62,746 nucleotides of DNA, from contig NZ_SNYL01000014.1 of the NCBI RefSeq assembly GCF_004363315.1, forward strand, positions 1-62,746. The letters are read 5' to 3'. Every line of letters begins with the position of its first letter. Position 1 is the stretch's first letter. Source of the DNA: Tepidicella xavieri. GTDB taxonomy: Bacteria > Pseudomonadota > Gammaproteobacteria > Burkholderiales > Burkholderiaceae_C. Below the pieces are notes generated by a model that was given only the letters and a program-made list of their open reading frames with translations, ran no database searches and was not told the origin of the DNA. Positions 28,370-37,296 of this stretch are shown piece after piece. Position numbers and translations under genes: made by a program.

Positions 28370-29508
28370 GCGGCAATCCTCTCAATCGTGATCTCGGGGG
28401 TAACAGGCTGCCCCAGCCGCCAGCGGCCGGAGACGGTCAGGCGAGCAGGAGGCGGCGCAATGTGGCCTTCGCCCAGACGGAAATCGCCGAAGCGCAGACG
28501 GCGTCGGAAAGCGGCGTGCGCCAACCGAAAGCCGAACGCCTGGCCGAAGCGGCTGTGGTGCAGCCGCCATCCACCATCCAGGCGGCGCGGTCTGTCGATC
28601 AGGCGCGGCGGCGGCAGGATGATCGGGTCACGGTTAGCGGCTAGCCGCTCGCGCGGCAGCGCGGCATCGAGCGTGGGCAAACGCCCGGATACGGCGATGG
28701 GCGCGCGGCACCCACGCAACACGCGGCCAGGCACTGCACCGCGCCGCTCGCCCACGCTGAAAGAACCGAAGGGCTGCGGTAGACGCACGGGCTCGCCATC
28801 GCGCCCCATGCGCCATGCGGCATCCGGGTAGGCGGATAGCGATGCGTTGCACCATGGGTGCAGCCGGGTGGCGGGCAGCCGTACATCGAGTTGCTGCTCG
28901 GCGGCCATTGCCGCTCGAAAGTCGGCGATGAGGAGCAGCCAAAGCAGAAAAATCTGATGCCGCGAGACCGGTTTCCACTCGTCGATTAGGCGGCGCGCCA
29001 GGGCAAGACCGTCAGCGTCGCGCGCATCGGCCAGATTGACGCGCGCGATGAACTGCGCCCAGTGCTGGATTTGCGGCACGGCGGCCAGCCGCTCGATGGG
29101 CCGGATCGTATGAGCGCCATCGAGCCGCCACGAACCATCGATTTTCAGTGGCATGAGCGGCGCGTAGATGGCGCGCTGCGCTGTCTGGTCGATGATCTCG
29201 ACCTCGAATCCAACCTGCTTGAGCGCTTCTTTGATGGCCCACGGCGTGCCTTTCTTGCGGTGCAGGGCGATCGCGCGGCGCAGGATGGCGCGGCGCTTCT
29301 CGGGCGTGTCGGCCAGCCGCCAGCCTTCGAGGTCGGTGACATGCCAACCCCAGGCGAGCGTCGGCAGCAGGCGCTCATCCACCCGGTCCACCAGATGGGC
29401 GAGCACCTTGTCCACCGGCAGCGCCTCCAGCCGCGCCGACAGGTCGGCCAGCGCCGCCAGACGCGCGTCGGTGGCGATGACGTCCGGATACCAGCGGCGG
29501 TCACTCAT
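28366..29508 (-). CDS. P2 gpI-like baseplate/tail protein
   Basis: 380 residues. The N-terminal half has the gpI family pattern (ERLLPTLAWGWHVTDLEGW, KRRAILRRAIALHRKKGTPW, ALKQVGFEVEIIDQ). P2 gpI is shorter (about 176), so the C-terminal 180 residues, rich in Arg/Leu repeats of the type RL-P-RFGxF, are an extension of unknown use. Overlaps gpJ by 8 bp. Confidence 0.82.
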   Translation of the reverse strand: MSDRRWYPDVIATDARLAALADLSARLEALPVDKVLAHLVDRVDERLLPTLAWGWHVTDLEGWRLADTPEKRRAILRRAIALHRKKGTPWAIKEALKQVGFEVEIIDQTAQRAIYAPLMPLKIDGSWRLDGAHTIRPIERLAAVPQIQHWAQFIARVNLADARDADGLALARRLIDEWKPVSRHQIFLLWLLLIADFRAAMAAEQQLDVRLPATRLHPWCNASLSAYPDAAWRMGRDGEPVRLPQPFGSFSVGERRGAVPGRVLRGCRAPIAVSGRLPTLDAALPRERLAANRDPIILPPPRLIDRPRRLDGGWRLHHSRFGQAFGFRLAHAAFRRRLRFGDFRLGEGHIAPPPARLTVSGRWRLGQPVTPEITIERIAA

Positions 29509-30313
29509 CCTCGGGCTCCGTGACGGTCACCGCGATGCTGGTGGCGTTCGTCCAGTGGTGCACGTCGGCGGCGATGTCGGCGGCGGGGTGCGCGAGCGCC
29601 ACGCGCTTGACACCCGGCACGTGCAACGCGGCGATCAGCGCTGAGCGGGTCACGTCCTGCCCCAGGCGCTGCGCTTTCGTCGCGCAGAATGCGGTCACGT
29701 CGGCAAGCGCGGCGGCGCGCACGCTCTCGGCATCGGCCCAGGCGTAGGGGGTGACGGTGGCGGCCACGCTGTAGGGGAAGTCCACCGGGTCCTGCACGCT
29801 AACTGTGTCGCACAGGGGACGGGCGTCCTCTGCACTGGCAGCGGCCAGCACGCGCGCCTTGATGTCGGCGGAAGGCAGACCGGAGGCGGTGAGCGGGTGT
29901 AGCACCACGAGCCCAGGCTCGGGCGAGCGCACAGCCACATCGGTGATCGAGGCATCCGCCGTCATGGCGTGGTAGCGGTAGGCCAGGCGCGGCCCGGCCA
30001 CAGAGAAGTGCTCTGGCGCGAGCCGGATGCGCTCGCGCAGACGCTCGTCGTCCTCGCCCGGCAGACGCGCCACCCCCACCAGCTCGCCCAGGTAGTCGAG
30101 CATGGGCGCGCGCGCGAAGGCGACCAGGTTTTGCCGCGCGGCCTCGTTGATCGCGGCGCGGCACAGGGATTCGCGGTAGGCGCAGATGTCGATCAGCAGC
30201 TGCTCGACCTGACCGGGGTAGACGGTGCGGCCGGTGGCGGTCTCGTAGGCCGCCTTGAGCTCGGCTGCGATGGCCGCCGGGTCGTCGGCGATGAGCTTGA
30301 TAGGGTCGGTCAT
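29501..30313 (-). CDS. Baseplate J-like protein (P2 gpJ)
   Basis: Baseplate wedge component, 270 residues. Typical features are YPGQVEQLLIDICAYRESL, LDYLGELVGVARLPGEDDE, RLRERIRLAPEHFSVAGP and a C-terminal ALIAALHVPGVKRVAL. Start 30313 overlaps the gpW-like stop by ATGA. Complete. Confidence 0.92.
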   Translation of the reverse strand: MTDPIKLIADDPAAIAAELKAAYETATGRTVYPGQVEQLLIDICAYRESLCRAAINEAARQNLVAFARAPMLDYLGELVGVARLPGEDDERLRERIRLAPEHFSVAGPRLAYRYHAMTADASITDVAVRSPEPGLVVLHPLTASGLPSADIKARVLAAASAEDARPLCDTVSVQDPVDFPYSVAATVTPYAWADAESVRAAALADVTAFCATKAQRLGQDVTRSALIAALHVPGVKRVALAHPAADIAADVHHWTNATSIAVTVTEPEDE

Positions 30314-30684
30314 GGACGCACCTCGGCCAAGCCGGATAGACCATCGGCGGCAGCGAAGTGCACGCCGATGCTCAGGTGATGCGCCTCATCCAGATCGACG
30401 CTGACGCGCTCGATTTTGACGCGCGGCTCCCAGCGCCGGATGGCAGCATAGACCTCGCGCACGAGGTGCGGGCGGGCGCGGTCGATGGGGTGGTCCAGAT
30501 AGCGCCAGAGGTCGGATCCGAACTCCGGGCGCAGCGGGTCGCTGCCGCGGCGCGTGGTGAGGATGATGGCAATGGCCTGGCGCAGATCGTCGAGCGCCTG
30601 CGCGTAGCCATCCCCGCCCAGGGCAAGCTGCCAGTGGGCGCGGCGCGGGATGGAGGCGGCAGCGGGCGCAATCATGGCAAACAT
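30310..30684 (-). CDS. Baseplate protein gpW/gp25-like
   Basis: 124 residues of the GPW/gp25 lysozyme-like baseplate family (P2 gpW, T4 gp25). IAIILTTRRGSDPLRPEFGS and a YLDHPIDRARPHLVREVYAA segment are characteristic. ATG 30684 has a close GAGG; ATG 30675 is a second option. Confidence 0.9.
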   Translation of the reverse strand: MFAMIAPAAASIPRRAHWQLALGGDGYAQALDDLRQAIAIILTTRRGSDPLRPEFGSDLWRYLDHPIDRARPHLVREVYAAIRRWEPRVKIERVSVDLDEAHHLSIGVHFAAADGLSGLAEVRP

Positions 30685-30723
30685 GATCCTCGCGCGCGCG
30701 CGTGGCGCGAAGGCTGATCGGCT

Positions 30724-31020
30724 TCAGGCAGCACGGTCATCGGCAAACACATCCGGGCTGCCGGTGGCGGCGGACGAGCCGCAATCGACCGGATCGCCGA
30801 TGCGTCCGGCGGCGCGGCCGTTGACGAATACGGTCGGGCTGCCGGCAGCGAGAGCGCCGCCGTGACAGACCGGCCCGCAGCAGTGCGCGGCCCAGCCGTC
30901 GCCGACGCGGTGCCAGCCCATGCCGTTGACGAAGACATCTGGGCTGCCCTCGGCATTGGCGCGGCTGGGGTAGCAGCCGTGGCCGGTGCAGGTGTCGGTG
31001 TGGCGGTGCGCGGCGGGCAT
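30724..31020 (-). CDS. PAAR-domain spike-tip protein
   Basis: 98-residue PAAR protein capping the tail spike, as in contractile tails and type VI secretion. Repeated SPDVFVNG, SPTVFVNGRAAGRIGD and His/Cys residues (HCCGPVCHGG) match the zinc-bound conical tip. A standalone PAAR gene replaces the need for a metal-tipped gpV. It starts 4 bp after the gpV-like stop. Confidence 0.85.
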   Translation of the reverse strand: MPAAHRHTDTCTGHGCYPSRANAEGSPDVFVNGMGWHRVGDGWAAHCCGPVCHGGALAAGSPTVFVNGRAAGRIGDPVDCGSSAATGSPDVFADDRAA

Positions 31021-31024
31021 GGCG

Positions 31025-31450
31025 TCAGTTGAGGTCGATGCGCGGCGCGCGCAGGATGATGTGCGTGGCGGAGACGATCTCGATGTCGCCGACACAGTGG
31101 ACGCTGAGCTTGTGCGTGCGCCGGTCGTAGTCGATGGTGGTGCCATCACGAAAGCGGATGTGGTGTCGATCCGGCGCGCCGGTGACGGGCGCCGGGTCGC
31201 GCTGCGAGTAGATGCAGCCCAGGCACACGCCGGTTTCGCCGCGGCGGTCGAGCAGCACGGCCACGTGCTCGCCGATGTCGGGCAAGCCATAGTGGCGGTC
31301 GCCGCGGCTACCCATGGTGAGCACGGGCAGCCACCAGGTCTCGATCTCGAGGTCGGGGATCTGCGCCCGGATAGTGTGGGCCGTCTCATCCAATGCGGTC
31401 ACGAACGCGTAGCGCAGGGTCACGCCGGCCTCGTCGTGGGTCTCGATCAT
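31025..31450 (-). CDS. Baseplate spike protein gpV-like
   Basis: 141-residue central spike of the baseplate (phage baseplate assembly V family) with an OB-fold block (FVTALDETAHTIRAQIPDL, GLPDIGEHVAVLLD) and a short beta-helix-like C-terminus (HHIRFRDGTTIDYDRRTHK, HIILRAPRIDLN). The PAAR protein encoded next presumably caps it. Overlaps gpD by ATGA. Confidence 0.87.
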   Translation of the reverse strand: MIETHDEAGVTLRYAFVTALDETAHTIRAQIPDLEIETWWLPVLTMGSRGDRHYGLPDIGEHVAVLLDRRGETGVCLGCIYSQRDPAPVTGAPDRHHIRFRDGTTIDYDRRTHKLSVHCVGDIEIVSATHIILRAPRIDLN

Positions 31451-32445
31451 GGCAGCCTCCGGGTTTGCAGGTCGGTCGTGTAGCCAGCGCGGGAGATGCT
31501 GTGCCGCGCTTCGACGATGAGGTAGCGGCCATCGAGGCGCGCGAAGCCCTCCAGCCGCACTATCGAGCCGGCCACGAGCAGCGGCTCGCCCGGCAGCGAA
31601 AGCTCCAGCGCCGTCTTGTCCACGGCGTGGCGCTCGGCCTCGCCTTCGGCCTGTGCGGCGGCGTCCTCGGGCGAGCGGGCGCGCCGGTGGATGCGCCGCA
31701 CATCCACCGGCTTGACCTCGCCGGTGGCGGCATCCTTGCCATAGACGAGCGCGCTTTGGGTGTCGTGGTGCTTGACCTCCACCTTTTGCGGCACGTCGGA
31801 AATCTTGTCGCGGTAGCGCCAGGCGGTGATGAGGGCGGGCGCAAGCACGGCCACATCGTCTTGCTCGGCCAGATGATCGGCGCGCGCCACGGCCAGCGTC
31901 TTGTTGTTTTCGGTGAGCTTGATCGTGTAGCCGTATTCGGCCAGCAGCCGCCGGAGGAAGGCCCAGTCGCCCTCCTGGTATTGCGTCACGCGGTCGAGCA
32001 GCGGGTCGGGATCGATTCTCCCGGCGCGCTTGGCGCCCAGCCGCGCCGCCACCGCATCGACGATCTGGGACAGGCGCAGGTTTTCATACGCCCGGCCCAG
32101 CCGCGTGCGCGCCTGGCGCGTGATGCCGGCGGAGAGCGCCCGGATGCGCACGCTCAAGGGCGGCGCGGCGATCTCGATCTCGTCCACCTCCATCTCGCCG
32201 GTGTCGCCCAGCAGCCGGTCGCGGTAGCCGTAGCGCATCCGCAGCGTCACCCCCTTGTCCGGATACCAGTCGGCCAGCCACCGGGTGTCGCGCACGGACG
32301 GGCTGGCCAGCTCGACATCGAGGTCGTCGGCCTCGCCCGAGAGCCGGTCGGTGTAGGTCGCGCTCATCAGGTAGGGCGAGAGATCGGCGGTGACGTCGCG
32401 CCCGTTGTAGAGGAGCTCGACGGCGGGGTGGGTCAGCGACGCCAT
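31447..32445 (-). CDS. Late control D-like tail hub protein (P2 gpD)
   Basis: 332-residue tail hub (gp27-like) protein. Family blocks include ATYTDRLSGEADDLDVEL, DKGVTLRMRYGYRD, VTQYQEGDWAFLRRLLAEYG and EARHSISRAGYTTDLQ. The name late control is historical; the protein forms the hub at the spike base. Overlaps the gpX-like gene by 13 bp. Confidence 0.92.
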   Translation of the reverse strand: MASLTHPAVELLYNGRDVTADLSPYLMSATYTDRLSGEADDLDVELASPSVRDTRWLADWYPDKGVTLRMRYGYRDRLLGDTGEMEVDEIEIAAPPLSVRIRALSAGITRQARTRLGRAYENLRLSQIVDAVAARLGAKRAGRIDPDPLLDRVTQYQEGDWAFLRRLLAEYGYTIKLTENNKTLAVARADHLAEQDDVAVLAPALITAWRYRDKISDVPQKVEVKHHDTQSALVYGKDAATGEVKPVDVRRIHRRARSPEDAAAQAEGEAERHAVDKTALELSLPGEPLLVAGSIVRLEGFARLDGRYLIVEARHSISRAGYTTDLQTRRLP

Positions 32446-32651
32446 GGCGGCAGCCTCGCGGTGGAGACGACGGCCTCGCGTCGATCGATGATGGGCACGA
32501 CGACGCGCTGGCCGGAGGGCAGCGTCGGGCGCGCGGCCAGATGTGGATTAGCCGTCAGCAGGCGCGGCAGCTCGGCCACGTCGCGCCAGTAGCGCCAGGC
32601 GATGGCGTCCCAGCGCTCGCCGTCGCGCGTGATGTGGATGAGCGCCTTCAT
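32433..32651 (-). CDS. Tail protein X-like (LysM-like)
   Basis: 72-residue protein matching P2 gpX: HITRDGERWDAIAWRYW, LLTANPHLAARPTLPSGQRV. This is a LysM-like fold often found between gpU and gpD. ATG 32651 overlaps the gpU-like stop by ATGA. Confidence 0.88.
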   Translation of the reverse strand: MKALIHITRDGERWDAIAWRYWRDVAELPRLLTANPHLAARPTLPSGQRVVVPIIDRREAVVSTARLPPWRR

Positions 32652-33550
32652 GCCACCGCGCTCCGGATGGCGATGTCTGCGGCAAGGCTCGACAGCGCCT
32701 GCCGCCCGCCCTCGAGGGCGCGCAGGGCGTATTGCGCACCGCTTGCGGCGGACTGGGCGCGTAAAAGGATGTCGACTGGCCCCGCGCCATCGAGCACGGA
32801 TGCCGCCGCTTGCAGCTGCGACACGGCCGCCTGCGCGGCGCTGGCGGCATCGGCCAGACGCGCCACACCGGAGAGCGCGCCCACTGGCAGCGCATCCGCT
32901 GCGCCGGAGATCGACGCCGCCACGCTCGGCGCCAGCGCCAGCGCAGACGCCGGCGCGACCCGCGCAAGACTTGCGAGACTGGCGACCTGCCCGGCCACCT
33001 CGGCCACGCGCGACGCGCCTGCCACCGCCGCCGAGACCGTCTCGGCCAGATCGCCCACGGGCGAGTCGGCGAACACCGTCGCGATGGGCGCATCGACCAC
33101 ATCCACGCCGTCGGCCACCGGCGCTTGCCAGCCAGGCAAGAGCACCGCCGGCGGATTGGGCTCGGCCGGATCGCCCACGCACTCTTTGAGGGTCAGGCGC
33201 GCCTCCAGCGCCATCAAGGCGCCGGCGCCATCGGTCTGGCGCGTGGTGGTCTCGATGTCGGTGAGCACGAAGACGCCGCGATACTCGCCCGTGCCGAGCA
33301 CGAAGGCCATGGGCTCGGCGGCGTCCAGCCGCGCCTTCAGCCGCCCCAGCTCGGCGCCAGGGTCGCACCACTGCGCGTGCAGCAGCACGTCGATGCGCAC
33401 CTCATCTGGCTTGAAGCCGGTGTGCTGGATCAGGCTCTTGCGCCCGATCAGGCCTTGCTCGGGCCACTCGGCGGCGAACTTGGCCTCGAAGCCATCGAGC
33501 CACTGGATGACTTCGAGCTCCGTCTCGCCCAGCACGGCGTATAGACTCAT
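32648..33550 (-). CDS. Tail protein gpU-like with long Ala-rich extension
   Basis: The first ~130 residues match P2 gpU (YAVLGETELEVIQWLDGFEA, HTGFKPDEVRIDVLLHAQW, FVLTDIETTTRQTD), a tail-completion protein. The remaining 170 residues are Ala/Val rich helices with no recognised domain, so the protein is about twice gpU length. ATG 33550 overlaps the tape-measure stop by ATGA. Confidence 0.82.
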   Translation of the reverse strand: MSLYAVLGETELEVIQWLDGFEAKFAAEWPEQGLIGRKSLIQHTGFKPDEVRIDVLLHAQWCDPGAELGRLKARLDAAEPMAFVLGTGEYRGVFVLTDIETTTRQTDGAGALMALEARLTLKECVGDPAEPNPPAVLLPGWQAPVADGVDVVDAPIATVFADSPVGDLAETVSAAVAGASRVAEVAGQVASLASLARVAPASALALAPSVAASISGAADALPVGALSGVARLADAASAAQAAVSQLQAAASVLDGAGPVDILLRAQSAASGAQYALRALEGGRQALSSLAADIAIRSAVA

Positions 33551-36162
33551 GACATCCACCCTCCGCCGGGCGCGATGCGCCGCCGCTCGGCCTCATAGCG
33601 GCGCATCAGGCGCTCGAACTCGGCAAAGCTCATCTGCACTGCCTGCTGCACCTGCTCGCGCGCGGCGGCCGGGTTGCCGCCTGCGTTGACGTTGATCGTC
33701 GGCGCGAAGGTGATCTGCGTGGCGGCTGGCGCACCCGTGCGCGCGGCAGATGCCGTCGCACCCGCGCCGACTTTTGTCGCCTGCAATTCGGGCAAATCGG
33801 AGGCCAGCGCGGGCTGAAATGCCGTCGTGGCAGCAATGGCCAGCCCCGCCGACGCCTTGCCCACCGCGCCTGTCATTCCGGCGATTCCCTGCGCCGCACC
33901 CTGGCCGATCATCTGGCCGAAGCCGGCGAAGACAGTGGAAGGCGAGCGGATGCCGAGCCACCCCTTGAACCGGCTCTTGATGCTCTCGCCCAGCTCTTCG
34001 ATGGCCTTGCCCGCCGAGGCGAGTTTGTCTTTGATGCCCTTGATCAGCCCGGCGACGATCTCGCCGCCGATGCGCAGCATCTCGCCAGGCAGCGAAAGCA
34101 GCTTACCCGGCAGCGACAGGAACATCTGTGCCGCGCTGGCAATGGCTTGCCCGACGCGGCGACCTAGCGCCTCTGCCGCGCCGCCCGCATCGTCCATGGG
34201 TTTGAGCAGATCACCCACGCCCGAGACGAGCCTGCCGACCCAGCCGATGACGGTCTTGAACGCGCCAATCACAGGATCGAGCAGTGGCGCTACCGGCGCG
34301 AACGCGGCGCGGAAGGCGCCGACCACAGGCGCCAGTCCAGCGGTTATGCCGTCCCACAGACCTTTGAAGAACCCCTTGATCGGCCCCCAGAACTTGTAGA
34401 CGAGCAACGCCGCCGCCGTGAGCGCCAGCCCGATCGGATTGAGCATCACCGCGCGCCCCAGCCACAGGATGGCCTTGCCCGCCCCAAGCAAGGCCGACTT
34501 GAGCGCGCCACCCACCGCCAAGGCCGCGCCTTTTGCCTGCCCGCCAATCTGCGCCAGGTGCCAGCCCACCGCCTTCATGGGCGCGCCGGAATTGGCGATC
34601 TCGCGCAAGCGACCGAGCAACCCCGCCGCCGCCGGCGCGGCGTTGCCCAGCAGGGGCGCGAGGCTGCGCGTCTGTATCGCCAGCGACGCGGAGATCCACG
34701 CCGCGCGCAACGCCTGGATGCGTCCGATGCTGCCCAGCACGCCGATGGACATGAGGTGATAGGCCGCGCGCGCCGCGAGGCTGCCCGCCTTGAATGCCAG
34801 CAGCGCGGCGGTGAGCTTGCCGATGGCCGACACGACGCCGGGGTTTTCTCTGGCCCACGAGGCCAGCCCCTCAACAACCGGGCGCAGACTGGACAGCACG
34901 CCATTGAGCGGCGGCAGCAGCACCGAGCCGATATTGATCGCCAGCTCGGAGACCGTGTTTTTCAAAAGCTGCAGATTGTTGGCCGTGGTGGCCGCCCGCG
35001 CCGCGAATTCCTTGCCCATCGACCCCTGGGCGCGCGCCGCCGCGTCGAGCTGCTGCCTGTAGACGTCCAGGTTGCCGGCCAGCGCGGCGATGTCGTCTGA
35101 GTACTCCAGGCCGAACAGATCCACCAGCACGCCCATGCGCGCCTCCTTGGGCACGGACTCCAGCGCCTTCAGGAAGCCCAGCAGCGCGCCTTGCGCATCT
35201 TCGCCGATCGCTTGCTTGAGCGCGCCGGCCGACATGCCCATGGACGCGAGCGCCGCCTGGAACTTCTCGCCCTGCTTGTCCGCCGTCTGCAACTTGAGCA
35301 GCAGCGCGTTGATTGCCGTGCCCGCCACCTCGGGCGGCTTGCCCATGGCGATGAAGGCCGCCGACAGGGCCGAAGCCTGCTCGGCAGACAGACCGAATGC
35401 CTGCGCCACGCCGCCCACGCGCGACAGCGCCCGCACGATCTCGCTGGCCTTGGCCGGGCTTTCGTTGGAGATCTGGTTGATGGCATCACCCAGCCGGCCA
35501 ATCTCGGCGATGGGAATCTTGTAGACGTTGGCGATCTTGGCCATGGCATCGCCGGCCTCGTTGGCACCCATGTCGAAGGCCACCGCCATCTTGGCCGTCG
35601 TCTCGACAAAGGCCGGCAGGTCTTTCAGGGCCACGCCAAGCTGCCCACCGGCGGCAGCCAGGGCGGCAATCTCGGTATGCGCCAGCGGCAGGCTGCGCCC
35701 CATGCGCATGATGGCGGCCGACAGGCCGTTCAGTTCCTCGTCCGTGCCGTCGACGACCTTCCTGACATCGGCGAACGCGGACTCGAAATCCATGGCCGCC
35801 TTGACCGGCGCCGCCATGGCCATCCCCAGCCCGGCCACGCCGACGGCCTGCCCCCAGAGCTCGCCGGCGGCGGCCTTGTGTCCGGCGATCTTCGCCTGCA
35901 CCGCCTCGAAGCGTTCGGCATGCGCCCTGGCCTGCTCGATCGTCCGGCCAAGCTTCACGTAGGCATCGGACAAGCCCTCGATCGGGCGATTCTGCCGGCC
36001 CACCAGCGCCAGCTTCTCGCCCAGCTGCGCATGGCTGCGGGCGGCCTCCGCCGTGCGCGCCTTCAGGCGATCCATGTTCTGGCCGAGGGACTGCAATGCG
36101 CCATGCGCCGCACCGGCGGCTGCCGTGACCAGGATCCCGAGCGTTACCGTTGCGCCTGCCAT
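33547..36162 (-). CDS. Tail tape-measure protein
   Basis: 871 residues with a TP901-type core: AAMDFESAFADVRKVVDGTD (about 120-140), EIAALAAAGGQLGVALKDL, NESPAKASEIVRALSRVGGV, FIAMGKPPEVAGTAINALLL. An N-terminal coiled region and several hydrophobic helices in the C-terminal half complete a typical tape measure. It sets tail length; relative to P2 gpT (815) the tail would be similar in length. Confidence 0.93.
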   Translation of the reverse strand: MAGATVTLGILVTAAAGAAHGALQSLGQNMDRLKARTAEAARSHAQLGEKLALVGRQNRPIEGLSDAYVKLGRTIEQARAHAERFEAVQAKIAGHKAAAGELWGQAVGVAGLGMAMAAPVKAAMDFESAFADVRKVVDGTDEELNGLSAAIMRMGRSLPLAHTEIAALAAAGGQLGVALKDLPAFVETTAKMAVAFDMGANEAGDAMAKIANVYKIPIAEIGRLGDAINQISNESPAKASEIVRALSRVGGVAQAFGLSAEQASALSAAFIAMGKPPEVAGTAINALLLKLQTADKQGEKFQAALASMGMSAGALKQAIGEDAQGALLGFLKALESVPKEARMGVLVDLFGLEYSDDIAALAGNLDVYRQQLDAAARAQGSMGKEFAARAATTANNLQLLKNTVSELAINIGSVLLPPLNGVLSSLRPVVEGLASWARENPGVVSAIGKLTAALLAFKAGSLAARAAYHLMSIGVLGSIGRIQALRAAWISASLAIQTRSLAPLLGNAAPAAAGLLGRLREIANSGAPMKAVGWHLAQIGGQAKGAALAVGGALKSALLGAGKAILWLGRAVMLNPIGLALTAAALLVYKFWGPIKGFFKGLWDGITAGLAPVVGAFRAAFAPVAPLLDPVIGAFKTVIGWVGRLVSGVGDLLKPMDDAGGAAEALGRRVGQAIASAAQMFLSLPGKLLSLPGEMLRIGGEIVAGLIKGIKDKLASAGKAIEELGESIKSRFKGWLGIRSPSTVFAGFGQMIGQGAAQGIAGMTGAVGKASAGLAIAATTAFQPALASDLPELQATKVGAGATASAARTGAPAATQITFAPTINVNAGGNPAAAREQVQQAVQMSFAEFERLMRRYEAERRRIAPGGGWMS

Positions 36163-36181
36163 GCTCTATACTCGTCTAGCC

Positions 36182-36370
36182 ATGTCTTCGGAAAACCTCA
36201 CCCTCGCCGCGCTCTGCGCCGCCATGGCCGCGCCCGCGCTGGTCGTGCTGATCACCGGCGGCAGCCTGGGTGCTGCGCTGCTGGCGGCCGTCCTTTGCCT
36301 GCCCGTCAGCGGCCCGATCATGGCCGCCTTCTTCGGCGCCGCCGCAGAGCTGTTCGGGCCGAAGCCCTAA
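36182..36370 (+). CDS. Possible small two-helix membrane protein, plus strand
   Basis: 62 residues, MSSENLTLAALCAAMAAP then two hydrophobic helices (about 8-30 and 33-55). It fills the only sizeable gap (about 200 bp) between the tape-measure and gpE-like genes and runs against them. TATACT lies just upstream. No homology recognised; it could be a cargo gene or a chance frame. Confidence 0.4.
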   Translation: MSSENLTLAALCAAMAAPALVVLITGGSLGAALLAAVLCLPVSGPIMAAFFGAAAELFGPKP

Positions 36371-36519
36371 CCGCTGCCGCCCTCGTCCCTGATCTGCTCG
36401 CGCGCGAGCCTCACCCAGCGCAAAAAATCAGCCACCTCCAGCGAATCGATTTCCGACGGCTGGAAGCGAAACCAGCGCGCCAGCAGCGCCGCGCCCGCCC
36501 ACAGGTCGCCATCACGCAT
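36367..36519 (-). CDS. P2 gpE-like small tail protein
   Basis: 50 residues, MRDGDLWAGAALLARWFRF then PSEIDSLEVADFLRWVRLA, matching the P2_GpE family (hydrophobic-Trp-P-x-E/D-hydrophobic pattern). It overlaps the end of the upstream assembly gene by 8 bp in another frame, the layout of P2 E/E', where a -1 shift fuses them. No clear T6G slippery heptamer is seen, so fusion is uncertain. Confidence 0.7.
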   Translation of the reverse strand: MRDGDLWAGAALLARWFRFQPSEIDSLEVADFLRWVRLAREQIRDEGGSG

Positions 36520-36754
36520 CCAGCAGTTCGCGAAAGGACTCCTGGATGCGCTTGTAGTCGGCCAGGTCGATGAGCTCCACGTCCTCCGGCACCAGGCCGG
36601 TGAGGCGGGCGATCAAGGCCAGTTCCTGGTCCTCCGGCTTGTCGGCCTGCCGCTGCGCGGCCTTCAAGTCGCCAACGGTGGCGCGGCGCAGGGTGACGCT
36701 GGCCACCTTGCTGCCGTCGGGGCGGGCGATTGGAAATTTGAGGTCGATCTTCAT
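36512..36754 (-). CDS. Tail assembly chaperone-like protein
   Basis: 80 residues: KVASVTLRRATVGDLKAAQR and DVELIDLADYKRIQESFREL fit the small phage tail assembly (gp41/gpE-type) proteins that sit between tube and tape-measure genes and chaperone the tape measure. It starts 6 bp after the tail-tube stop. Confidence 0.75.
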   Translation of the reverse strand: MKIDLKFPIARPDGSKVASVTLRRATVGDLKAAQRQADKPEDQELALIARLTGLVPEDVELIDLADYKRIQESFRELLDA

Positions 36755-36760
36755 CGCTCA

Positions 36761-37285
36761 TCAGCCTCCGATGTTGGCGCGGTAGTTCGCCAGCACATCC
36801 GCTCCGCCCACCTTGTAGATATTGGCCGCCACGTCGATCTCGAGGATGTCCTGGCCTTCGGCCGAGAGCTTCAGATACCAGGCGTCGAACTCGGTCTCGA
36901 CCTCGACGTTTTCGTGCTGCTTGAAACTACCGGCCGGGAAGGTCTTGAAGAGCACCTGCATCACGGCCACCACGGGCTTTTCCGCGTTGCGCCCGGCCGG
37001 CGTGTTCCACTCCTCGAGCGAGCCGCGCACCTGAAGCTGCACGGTCTTGAAGGGGTTGGCGGCTTTCTTGAGCACGTCGGCATACAGCGACGCCCACTTG
37101 ATCTTGCCTTCCAGCGCCTCGACGCCGGCAAAGGCGCGGATGGTGCCGACCATGCCCAGCGCCTTGTGCTCGGCCATCTTGACCTTGACCTGCGGCAGCG
37201 CGATTTCCTCGGCGCGGCCCAGCAGGTTGGAGCCGTCCATATAGACGTTGGCGTTGGTGATGCGGTGGATCAGTACGTTAGCCAT
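36761..37285 (-). CDS. Major tail tube protein (P2 FII-like)
   Basis: 174-residue inner tube protein. ITNANVYMDGSNLLGRAEEI at the start and LKLSAEGQDILEIDVAANIY near the end are typical of gpFII. It is paired with the sheath gene 11 bp upstream, confirming a contractile tail. Confidence 0.93.
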   Translation of the reverse strand: MANVLIHRITNANVYMDGSNLLGRAEEIALPQVKVKMAEHKALGMVGTIRAFAGVEALEGKIKWASLYADVLKKAANPFKTVQLQVRGSLEEWNTPAGRNAEKPVVAVMQVLFKTFPAGSFKQHENVEVETEFDAWYLKLSAEGQDILEIDVAANIYKVGGADVLANYRANIGG

Positions 37286-37296
37286 GATCTAGCTCC